Positions 35,249-45,068 of a DNA stretch of 64,000 nucleotides are shown piece by piece; positions within the stretch are counted from its first letter, which is position 1, and the number at the start of each line of letters is the position of its first letter. The stretch spans positions 85,798,684 to 85,862,683 of the forward strand of contig CM042685.1 of assembly GCA_023614405.1 (NCBI GenBank), written 5' to 3'. The position numbers were made by a program, and so were the translations under genes. This DNA is from Avena insularis (lineage: Eukaryota > Streptophyta > Magnoliopsida > Poales > Poaceae). Under the pieces are notes generated by a model. The model saw only the letters and a list, made by a program, of their open reading frames with translations, was not told the DNA's origin and did no database searches.

Positions 35249-36467
35249 GTGGTCAGGGGACCGAATGGCACGGGTGGAGCTCGTGGGTCGATCGCACAAC
35301 GAAGCTAATCGCATGGCAAGGTAGGGACGGTGCATTGCCTCCGCGAAGCTCAACGGATTGATGGCGGCGGCTAAGTGCGAATCGGTTTCGTAATATGCGG
35401 GCGGCTCGACGGAAGTCTTAATGGCGATAGGCGCTTCCCGTCACGGTGAACGAGCATGTCCGGGCGGTTCTCAAAGTGGTGATCACGCATACGAGCGGCG
35501 CGGCGAAGGCGGCGTTTGTGCGAAAGCGGTCGCGGCTGGGCAGCGCGCTTTGGCATGGCCACAGAGAATGGTCGGCACGCCTGGTGGTCCAAAGGCTAAA
35601 GGTTCGAGCGCTGGGATGTGGAGTGACGACGGACGGTGGAGTGCTCAAGACAAGGTTGGTGAGGCTAGTTAGGCTTGTAGCTTGTCGTTACATTGGGGTT
35701 GGTAAGGTGAGGTTTTACATGCTTGCCATTAATGGCATGGTCTCTGGTTTATACCGAGCTAGAGGGTTAAACAAGTTAGATGATCTACCGAGGTGTAGAG
35801 TGAGCTAGATAGGGAACAAGTTATGCCAAATTACTACACACTATAGTGTTTGATGTTTGTTTGATTTGTATCTGCAGGTGTTTGATAAAATGGTCAAGAA
35901 CTTTGAATTTGAATTTTAGATTCAAACTTGGTGGGTTTGCTAGGCACATACTAGGGAGTGTCCGTTAGTTGGATTAGTCAAGGGCACCGTTTGGTTGGGT
36001 TTTGAAAATGGGTGATCTTCACATATGATAAAGATTCAATTTTGAATTGTGATTTGAATGAGGTTGCCAAATGTTTTTGTAAGTTCGAAAGGTGGGCTTT
36101 GATTTACTTTTACTTGTTCTAGCAAGGGGTGAAAAGAATTGGGAAATTTTCTGTTTGAAATCTTGGACTAGAAACACTCAAAGTGACGTAGTGAGCAAGA
36201 TTGGCAAAAATGACCATTTGCTTTATTTGATTTGTTTTTGACTTTCTCTTGATTTGTTTCTGCATGGAAATGTTTTATTTGATGTTATTTTCCTCTTTAA
36301 CCCATTTCTTGCTATTTAGGTTAATCACACAAGTTCATTCATGCACTTATCAAATCATCTAATTCACACATGCATTCATATGATTTTAATTAATTAAAGT
36401 TTTTGTTAACCCTAATTTTAGTGATTAGAGTTTGATGATCATTGTTTTATATTTTTGGGATGTTACA

Positions 36468-37203
36468 GGTATGACAATCTTCGACGTCGTTGTGTCCTTG
36501 AGCGCCAATGTCGATGGATATAGGCGCGGTTGGACAAATCGTGGTGCCTCAAATGGCATACGACGGGCATGAACGGTGTCGCGGCGAGCAAGTGACGCAG
36601 GACGGTCATCCACCGGCAAGGATCTGCCACTGCCACAACCCAGTTCCATCTTGTGCAAGGAAGTTCTTCGGAAATGCACGATGGCGGGTACGCAAAGTTG
36701 GGTGTCGATCCTATAAGGGGCACGAGGATCATACTCGTAGTCTAGTCACGTAAAAATTGTACTACATCACAAAATATCTACATATTGGGAGTGTTGTCAC
36801 GAACAAATCACAAAATGCAATTTATGGCAATGTCTGAAGTGTCCAGCGTGTCGCACGCGCTCAACGTTTCAGCATATTGTGTCCGGAGTTGCGCATGTCA
36901 TGCCAACCCCTTGAACATGTGACATACACTCATAAGCACGCACTCATGCTGGTCGTGTAGCCTGCAATTACATCCTCACTTGTAGTCCCACCCCGTCCCC
37001 TTTATCCACGGATATTGGGCAAGCCAAGCCCATCGAACCGTCCAACTCATTAAATCTAGTACAAAATAGTCCCATCGTGAGGACTAAGGCCTATTATTAC
37101 CTGGTTCTGCCAATCTATCTTCTTTGAGAAGGAACCAACATAGGTCATCTATTAACAAACAAATAGTGGATGTAGGTTGAGATAGCACCGGAGTAAATGG
37201 TGG
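36468..37203 (-). pseudogene. Upstream half of the unknown ORF split by the Tekay element, with possible intron
   Basis: The frame from about 36732 down to 36468 contains TSLHKMELGCGSGRSLPVDD and MPFEAPRFVQPRLYPSTLAL, and stays open to the insertion point, where the frame of 22837-22617 continues. A candidate acceptor (GTGACTAG) lies near 36745. Further upstream on the minus strand a candidate exon ending GCAGAACCAG then GTAATA is seen near 37110. I do not recognise the protein. The left neighbour is the LTR retrotransposon and the right neighbour a CACTA element, so this older gene was hit twice. Confidence 0.45.
37201..37203. repeat. Left 3-bp target site duplication (TGG) of the CACTA element
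   Basis: TGG precedes CACTACAAG; TGG follows CTTGTAGTG at 44965-44967. CACTA elements make 3-bp duplications. Confidence 0.88.
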
Positions 37204-37219
37204 CACTACAAGAAATCTG
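37204..37219 (+). repeat. Left terminal inverted repeat of CACTA element
   Basis: CACTACAAGAAATCTG, perfectly inverted at 44949-44964; after 16 bases the arms diverge. Confidence 0.93.
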
Positions 37220-37599
37220 GTGATACATGACCCTTCATATTGGTCACTGAAAGACCATACTTTTTAATTGATGACCTTTTTGTGACCAAATACAGAAGGT
37301 GAAAAGCTGAGCGTCACTAGTTAAACACCATGACCTTTTTTCTAAATTGTTCATAGACGTCTATGACCAATAAAGTTGGTCACAAATTCTATGACCAACT
37401 GCATTGGTCACGGACTGTTTGGCCAGTTCACGTCAGATCCTATGTGGACGATCCTACGTGGTAAATCTGTGACCAATTATAAAGATCGTCTATTAGAATT
37501 AGCCCGGTCCAATTAGATCTTTTATATGGGCCAAGCCCAAGAATTATGGCCTTTTCTTACCAGATCTTGGACTGTTAATGTGCATTTTCTTTTGGGCTT

Positions 37600-39830
37600 C
37601 GGCCTTTCTAAGGTCAATTTCAATTGAGTGTTTCTAGACTTTTAGGGTTAATTTATTTTTTATTCTCAGCCATTTCATTCTGATATTTTCGAAATTGCAC
37701 ACTATTCAGTCCACTACTGTCTGGGCCAAGGCCTTTCTAAAATTAAGTTACTATTCTAGTATAGGTACTAGCTGGAGGCCTTCTTAAGACAACGATATGG
37801 TCCAATATAGGTGCCGGGCATTTCAAAAACAAACATACATCCAAATCAGCACATTAATATTTCAAATGATATCTACATAACAAGAGGGCTTTCTAAGAAA
37901 AAGCTACAGCTGAATCATGCAAGCAATATTTCAAATAATATATAACTTAACATAGCAACAGAAACAGTCTAAACTTTCAACTCAACAAGGAGACCGCCAT
38001 GAGTCCAGGTCATCTCAGGTTCTCGCCGGCAGCACTAGCATCTCCGTGTGCTTCTCTGCGGCAAATGAACATAGAGATGCAACAGCTCCAGGACTCATCA
38101 ACATCAACTTGTAGCTCGTCCTCATCCTCAAAGTTCTCCCAGAGTCAGGTAGAGGACACCGACCTCCTACTAGTCAGTGCCGTCGTCGCCTTGCTCCAGT
38201 CTAGCCACATATGGCATCTCCCTGAAGCTATTGTACATTAGGAAGAGTTAGGCTTTGTGCATTAATGATAGTCAAAATTCTAGAAAATGGACTATTGTTT
38301 ATACTGGGAATGAAAATGATGTTTAACACTATCATTTTGGAAATGAAAGTTACCCCTATGGTGTTGTCCAGTAAATCAATGCCATCTTAATTGCTTGTTT
38401 AAGTTTATATCTATATCTTCATCAGTACTGACAAGAACTAAATGAAACAAGAAGTAATAATATATGAAGCAGCTCATCTACAACAAGAACGGGGCATTTT
38501 GTGAAATTCTCTATTGACAGCCAAACATTCAGTATATGAAGCAGCTCATCTACAAATCTGATGATGCACTAACAAATGACAGAAGACAAGTTTCATAAGA
38601 GTCAAATTAGACAATTCTAGTATCTATTTAACATGATATATGTAGTATTACTCAAACAATTGAGAAACAGATTAGTCAAGTTTTAATATAAATAGTAGCA
38701 GAAATTATATTATGTGAACCATAAAGCAGCAATATAATATCTAAATATATGGAAGTATAGGATAAATTGCACAAGCATACAGTCAAGACAAGATAGAAGC
38801 ATGATTGAGAATGTGACATAGAACATCACGGTACATGTTTTACCAATTATAGCAGATATGTATGCAAATCAAAACTATGCACAGTTTCTTAACCAAGAGT
38901 TGCGCGCTCGTTTGGAAAAGAACTCACCGCAAGAATATAAACCATTTCTACCGCTGGTTGATAACCCCACGTACGCACTCAGATAATCCGTAAGAAACCA
39001 AGCACTCACCGCTTAATTACACGAGCCAAAAGAATCAAACTACTTCTGTATGCACTACAAGACAGAAATTATAAATACCAGAACTCATAGTTCCCAATCT
39101 CAACATAAGGCTCATGGCCCAAACAAATAGAAGTTCTACTACTATTAGGTTTGTGTATTGCAATTATATGAAACAAAGGTTTAGTTACAACACTACAAGT
39201 AGAATAAACAGAGGTTTAATTATTGTAAGCAACACTAAGTGTGAACAGATATATGAGCACACAGATCTAGAAAAAAATCTACAATCAGAGCACCTCTCCA
39301 TCTACTACCAATTCAAAAAAACATCTACAATCAAAGCACCCAGATTCTCAGGTCAAGCATTGCACACATCTACAATCAGCGAGTACTTTTACTATGTATA
39401 GCTTACACATTCTTTATCACATTACTATGGGAAGGGCAGAGGTTCAATTTGTTCCGCTAAATATGCAAATATTAACTTCATGCTGACATATGTAGAATTA
39501 CAGAAAAATCTCTATTTTAGGATATCAAAATACTACACATCCAAATGGAGCATCAACAATCTCTATTGCATAATTGCTTTGTTAGAGAACCATGGCAAAT
39601 ATTTGAACGCAGGTTCTCTAAAAACAAACATCAGCTAACTTATCTCAATAAGCAAAAGGTAGCATGACTAGAAAAATGCAGCAAGACTACTCATGTTAAA
39701 GCATGAGCATTCCCAACTACTACATGGCACGGACATATACTAGCTCAAGGATGAGCATTCCTACCAGTACATACAAGCCAACTTCCACATGATATTCACC
39801 TGCTTTGAAACAAGGCAGATCACAACCGAG
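37600..39830. other. AT-rich interior of the CACTA element, no gene supported
   Basis: About 2.2 kb with no recognisable domain. A short plus frame at 37999-38241 (80 codons, Ser-rich) sits in a slightly GC-richer patch and could be an exon on either strand, but nothing supports it. If the minus-strand first exon at 39844-40510 is real, its following exons would have to lie here. Confidence 0.4.
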
Positions 39831-39843
39831 AGAAGGGGGTTAC

Positions 39844-40510
39844 CTGATGCGAAGCTTTCGGTGCTCGCTGGTGACAACGTGCGTTGTCGGGGAGGATCGG
39901 ATCTGGTGATGTCCTTGTCGGGAGGAGCGGATCCAGTGATGGCCTTCTCGGGTAGGAGCTGATCCGTTGATGGGCTTCTCGGGGAGGGAGCATACGGCCT
40001 CCTTGGAGACGATGGCGAGCTCTCCTGGATGCACTCCCTGCTTCACGACACAGCTCCGGCTATGGCGCACAGACTGCCGTAGTACTGTCTCCGAAAGAAC
40101 ACCTTATCGGATGACCTGTCTACCTCGAGCCCTACGAGATCCGACTCCATGACCACATGCCGCAGAAGAACCTGCGGCCCTCCGGCATCAGAACAATACT
40201 CTACAGGTATCAATTGAGCTTGTATTTTGTGTCAGTTGTATAATAAAAAGGGGGAGTTGGGAGGGGTGGGTAGGGGAAGGTCGTGGAGACGATAGAGGGG
40301 GCGGTAGTCCGACCGACAGAGGAGTCGTTGATGGCCCGGCGATCCAGTGGCCAGATCTGGCGACCCTGTCGTGGTCGGAGATGGGGCCGGGGTGAGCCGC
40401 CGTCAGGACTAGGATGTGGGACAGGGGAGAACAACCGTCGAGCGAGAAAGAGAAGGGAAGAAGTGGCACTGGGGTCTGGGAAGAGGAGCAAGGGGCACGA
40501 GGGGGTTAGG
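39844..40510 (-). other. Exon-like GC-rich block on the minus strand of the CACTA element
   Basis: Read on the minus strand, a pyrimidine-rich, CT-loaded stretch like a plant 5' UTR (40510-40200) leads into coding-like sequence; the frame 40070-39840 has RSCVVKQGVHPGELAIVSKE and repeated Arg/Ser/His units. It ends GCATCAG directly before GTAACC (39843-39838), a good splice donor. Three imperfect 30-36-bp repeats (GGATCCGCTCC-like) lie in 39890-39970. No known domain is seen. It may be the first exon of an element gene or of a captured gene. Confidence 0.4.
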
Positions 40511-40725
40511 GTTGTGGGTCTATCCCTCTCGACCGTGTTCTGGAAGGGTGAAGACTGTGAGTACTCTAGGGCATTTTGGTCATTTTATGAACATAGACAA
40601 GGATATAAGTCGAAATTTGAGCATTGAATGGAGGGCAGATAGACGGCTGAGATCATCTTCAGTAGGGTAATCCGTGGGTACTATGATACTATATTCTGAT
40701 TGGGTGGCTCTATTATGATCTCCAT

Positions 40726-43700
40726 AACTAATTCCAAACAAATCCAATGGTATGGCCATAATGATGTCATAGTTTGTGATAATGTGCCCATTTTGTTCAT
40801 ATATGTGTATCTTGGAATGGCGAACAATGTTGTAGGAGAAAGTTTTCTTTTAAAGCATACGAAAAATGCGCTTCCATTTTACGAGTGCAAAAAGGCGTTT
40901 GTGAATCAACCACCAAATGGTTAATTCAAGATGCTAAAACCATATTTTTCAAAAATACTAGACAACGTTACATGGACAATCTCTCGAGAAGGATATCTCA
41001 AACCATTTCGTCCACCCCTGGCAAAAAAGACAAATGTCTGTCGAATCGGTAGGAAGTGGGTCCGGTTTGAACTACATGTACATGACCTGATGCTCATGAT
41101 TTTTTTGAAAAATTCATGATTAGACTCACAATATGATGTTTCTTCAGAGATCCATTGAGACTTTAGCGAGGAGCATCCCCTCTCTATGAACCTTAATGCC
41201 CGTAGTTTTAACCATAGTTTGAAACGGGCATAAAAAACTCAATAACGTTCCAAACAATGTAAAATCTTTGCGTGGTGTCATATTATGTGACATATTTGCA
41301 CGGAAAATACCAAACTTGGCATATTGTGAACATCTTGTAAAAAACTTCACAGAAATGACCTATCATGTTCGAGGTTTCATGGCTTTCGGGCCAAACAACC
41401 AATGTTATGTCCAGAATCGCGGCATAGTTTTTAATAATGTTCCCATACTGTGCATGAATGTGTATCTTGGGATGGCGAACAATGTTGTTGGAGAAAGTTT
41501 TTCTTTTCATCGCACGGAAAATGCATTTTTCATTTTTCGAATGCCAAATAATGGGGTGTTTTGTGAAGCAACCACCAAATGAGAGTTTCAAAATGGTTCA
41601 ACCATATTTTTCAAAAAATATTAGACCATATTACATGTAGAATGTCCCAACCGGGGTATCTCAAACCTTCCCGTCCACCTGTCGTGAAAAATACAAATGT
41701 CTTCCGAATCGGTAGGAAGTGTGTCCGATTTGAACTACACGTACATGATCTAATGATCTTGATTTGTTGCAAAAATCATTTTTAGCTTCAAAATATGCTA
41801 TTTTATCACAGATCCACTAAAATATTAGCGAGGCTCAACACCTAGCGATGAACCTTGACGCCTTCTGTTTTGACCATAGTTTAAAATGAGTAAAATAAAT
41901 TAAAAAATGGTCCAAACGAGGTAAATCCTTCGCGTGGTGTCTTATTATGTGACAAATTTTCAAGGAAAAATACCAAACTTGGTATATTGCAAGTGTCTCA
42001 GAACAATTTTCACAGAAATGACCTATCATGTTTGAGGTTTCATGGCTTTCGGGCGAAACGACCAATGTTATGGCCAGAATCACGGCATAGTTTTTGATAA
42101 TGTGCCCATATTGTGCATGCATGTGTATCTTGGGATGGCGAACAATGTTGTAGGAGAAATTTTTCCTTTTCGTCGCCCAGAAAATGCATTTTACATTTTC
42201 CGAATGCCAAAATCGGGGCGTTTTGTGAAGCAACCACCAAATGAGAGTTTCAAAATGGTTCCACCACATTTTTCAAAAAATATTAGACCATGTTACATGG
42301 ATAATGTCCCAACCGGGATATCTCAAACCTTCCCTTCACCCGTCATGAAAAAGACAAATGTTTGTCGAATCGGTAGGAAGTGGGTCCGATTTGAACTATA
42401 GGTAAATGATCTAATGTTCTTGATTTTTTTCAAAAATAATTTTTAGCTTCACAATATGCTATTTTATCATAGATCCACTAAAATACTAGCTGGCTCAACA
42501 CCTAGCTATGAACCTTCACGCCCTCTGTTTTGACCATAGTTTGAAACAAGCATAATAAATTAAAAAATGGTCCAAACAAGGTAAATCCTTCGCGCGGTGT
42601 CTTATTATGTGACATATTTGCAAGGAAAAATACCAAACTTGGTATATTGCAAGTGTCTCAAAAAAACCTTCACAGGAATTACCTATCATGTTCGAGGTTT
42701 CATGGCTTTCGGACCAAACGACTATTGTTATGGCCAGAATCGCGGTATAATTTGTGATAATGTGCCCCTATTGTGTATGCATGTGTATCTTGGGATGTCG
42801 AAGAATGTTGTAGGCGGAAGGTTTCCTTTTTGTCGCATGAAAAATGCATTTTTCATTTTCCGAATGCTAAAAATGGGGCGTTGCAAAAGAACCACCAAAT
42901 GAGAGTTTCAAAATGGTGCTACCACATTTTTCAAAAATATTAGACCATTTTACATGGACAATGTCCCAACTGGGATATCTCAAAACTTCCCTTACACCCG
43001 TCGCTAAAAAGATAAATGTTTGCCGATCGGTAGGAAGTGGATCCGATTTGAACTATAGGTACATGATCTAATCCTCTTGATTTTTTGCAAAAATCATTTT
43101 AGCTTCACAAAATGCTATTTTATCATATATCCGATGAAATATTAGTGAGGCTCAACACCTAGCTATGAACCTTCATGCCCTCCGTTTTGACCATAGTTTG
43201 AAACAAGCATAATAAATTAAAATACGGTCCAAACGAGGTAAATTCTTCGCCTGGTGTCTTATTATGTGACATATTTACAAATAAAAATACCAAACTTAGT
43301 ATATTGCAATTGTGTAAAAAACCTTCAGAAATAACATATAATGTTCGAGGTTTCATGGTTTTCGCCAAATGACCAATGTTATGGCCAGAATCAGATAGTT
43401 TATGATAATGTGCCCATATTGTACATGAATATGTATCTTGGGACGGAGACCAATATTGTAGGAGGAATTTTTCCTTTTCGTCACACAAAAAACTATTTTT
43501 CATTTTCCGAGTGCAAAAAACGAGGCGTTTTGTGAAGCAATCACCAATTGGTTAATTTAAAATGCTAAAACCATATTTTTCAAAAATACTAGACAACTTT
43601 ACATGGAAAATGTCCTGAGTAGGATGTCTTAAACCATTTCATACACCCCTGATAAAAAAACAAATGTGTACCGAATCGATAGGAAGTGGGTCTAATTTGA

Positions 43701-43877
43701 ACTACATGTACATGATCTAATGATCATGATTATTTGAAAAATTCATTTTTAGACTTACAATATGATGTTTTTTCAGAGATCCATTAAGAGTTTAGCGAGG
43801 AGCATCCCCTATCTATGAACCTTAATGCCTGCCGTTTTAATCATAGTTTGAAACGGGCATAATAAATTCAAAAACGA
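40726..43877 (+). repeat. Tandem array inside CACTA element, ~657-bp monomer, about 4.8 copies
   Basis: TGTATCTTGG recurs at 40805, 41461, 42123, 42783 and 43432, giving spacings of 656, 662, 660 and 649. Each copy repeats phrases such as GAGGTTTCATGGCTTTCGG, AAATGCATTTTTCATTTTC, AATCGGTAGGAAGTGGGTCC and TTTGACCATAGTTTGAAAC. The central copies are most alike and the outer copies (first and last) share variants not found inside (CATGGACAATCTC, TGATCATGATT). In several copies a similar frame of about 100 codons is open (41268-41582, 42042-42401, 42597-42902), with MHVYLGMANNVVGE-like words. Confidence 0.9.
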
Positions 43878-44185
43878 ATGTGCATCATAGATAGTAAAAG
43901 TCTTTCATAATATACTTAAAATATTCCCTAAAATTTTACAAGTTCTCTGAATTTTGTTTGAATTTATTTGAAGTTATGAATAAAAAGATATATACAAAAG
44001 AATTTAGAAAAGAATATAAAGTAAAAAGAGCGGGAGGCGCCCGACAGTGCAAAACCGCCAGCAATTATGGCCCAGCCTAATATTCGTGCATGCTCACACG
44101 CTGTGGTCGGCCCAAGGCCATTGTCGGAGCAGCCCTAAGAAGTCAGAGGTTATAAATGTATAGTGCTCGTGTGCATAACTTACAT

Positions 44186-44260
44186 AGTAGCACGGGTTGG
44201 TCTGGTGGTTAGCATCGAACGGGAGGAAGGACGTCGTTGGTTCGACTCTCCTTGACTGCA
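44186..44260 (+). other. tRNA-like segment with Pol III A and B boxes in CACTA element
   Basis: TGGTCTGGTGG at 44198-44208 resembles an A box and GGTTCGACTCT at 44239-44249 a B box (consensus GGTTCGANTCC). Their spacing of about 30 bases matches a tRNA or tRNA-derived SINE head. It does not fold obviously as a full tRNA and no anticodon is claimed. A second copy of the B-box end lies at 44366. Confidence 0.4.
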
Positions 44261-44480
44261 TCTTTTTGCTAAGATTTATTCCCTGACAAGCGAGGCCCGC
44301 CTGTAGGTCACAGATTTATTCCCTGACGAGTGAGGCCCACTTGTAGGTCACGGTCGGTAGGTCCCGGTTCGACTCTCCTTGCCTGCATCTTTTTGCTAAG
44401 ATTTATTACCTGACAAGCGAGGCACTTTGTAGGTCTTATTCCCACGTGAGGAGGCCCACCTGTAGGTCACGGTCGGTAGG
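44241..44480. repeat. Short nested tandem repeats near the right end of CACTA element
   Basis: TTCGACTCTCCTTGACTGC... (44241) recurs as TTCGACTCTCCTTGCCTGC (44368), about 125 bases apart. Within it ATTTATTCCCTGACAAGCGA and GGCCC(A/G)CCTGTAGGTCAC recur several times (44273, 44310, 44401, 44450). Confidence 0.75.
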
Positions 44481-44948
44481 TCCCTCCTGCAGCTAGTGTT
44501 GGGGGCTTGCGCGCTAGGTCACCTGCAGCTCGCTGTGGGAGCCTGTGTGCTGGGTCCCACCTACAGGTCGCTGTGGGTCCCGTGGTCAGCCTAAAATTGA
44601 AATATGGACATAAATTAACACGTGGACATGACATATAGAAAAAAAATTGACACATGGACATGACATATAGGTGAAACTGATTATTTGGCAGTCCTGTCAT
44701 TTTAATGAATCATGTATTTAAACTAACAACCATTTAAATTGGTCGTAGTCACTTAAAATTAAGGACATGGACTAGTGTTATCTATGTTATGACAAATTGA
44801 TGTAATCAAGTTATGACTTTTTTGACATGAAAGATCGTTGTTTTTCAAGGTTTGGACCCTTCCAAATGTCTTACGATATGTTGATTCAGATTGGTCATAG
44901 ATCTATGTTCAAAAAACTCATGGTCATTAAGAAAAGGTCACTAATTAG

Positions 44949-44964
44949 CAGATTTCTTGTAGTG
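44949..44964 (-). repeat. Right terminal inverted repeat of CACTA element
   Basis: CAGATTTCTTGTAGTG, the exact reverse complement of 37204-37219; followed by TGG. Confidence 0.93.
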
Positions 44965-45068
44965 TGGTCTTGTATAGGACTATACCATGAACTGGTCTCT
45001 TTGAATATCCTCCCCAAACTATCACTTTCTTCTTCCTCCTGCCCCACCTTCCTCCATATTCATTAGCC

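Larger units (their letters stand above)
22838..36467 (-). mobile_element. Near full-length Tekay-lineage chromovirus (Ty3/Gypsy), 13.6 kb
   Basis: Two related direct repeats of about 4.0 and 3.9 kb (22838-26857 and 32574-36467) bound an internal region of 5.7 kb. On the minus strand the order is 5' LTR, PBS, pre-gag ORF, gag, protease, RT, RNase H, integrase, chromodomain, PPT, 3' LTR. LTRs of about 4 kb, a tRNA-iMet PBS and a C-terminal chromodomain fit the Tekay clade. The copies of the LTR differ at many sites and by small indels, and every coding domain carries stops or frameshifts, so this is an old insertion. It lies inside an older minus-strand reading frame. Confidence 0.92.
32574..36467 (-). 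repeat. 5' LTR of the Tekay element
   Basis: Counterpart of 22838-26857 with the same TGTAACATCCC...TTGACA ends in element orientation. Compared with the 3' LTR it lacks several short stretches (for example around 33780, where a segment present at 24060-24100 is missing) and shows scattered substitutions. Confidence 0.92.
37204..44964. mobile_element. CACTA (En/Spm-type) DNA transposon, 7761 bp, probably non-autonomous
   Basis: Perfect 16-bp terminal inverted repeats CACTACAAGAAATCTG at 37204-37219 and 44949-44964, with a TGG target duplication. Subterminal regions carry many copies of a TTGGTCA/TGACCAA word in both orientations (for example 37245-37480 and 44700-44940), as expected for transposase binding sites. 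I find no transposase frame. The interior has an AT-rich half (37600-39800), a minus-strand exon-like GC-rich block (39844-40510), a ~657-bp tandem array (40726-43877) and a tRNA-like segment with GC-rich repeats (44190-44580). Confidence 0.92.

Noticed and set aside
40700..43535. Genes predicted inside the ~657-bp units
   Set aside because: Frames are short, not of equal length between copies and have no known domain; kept only as an observation.
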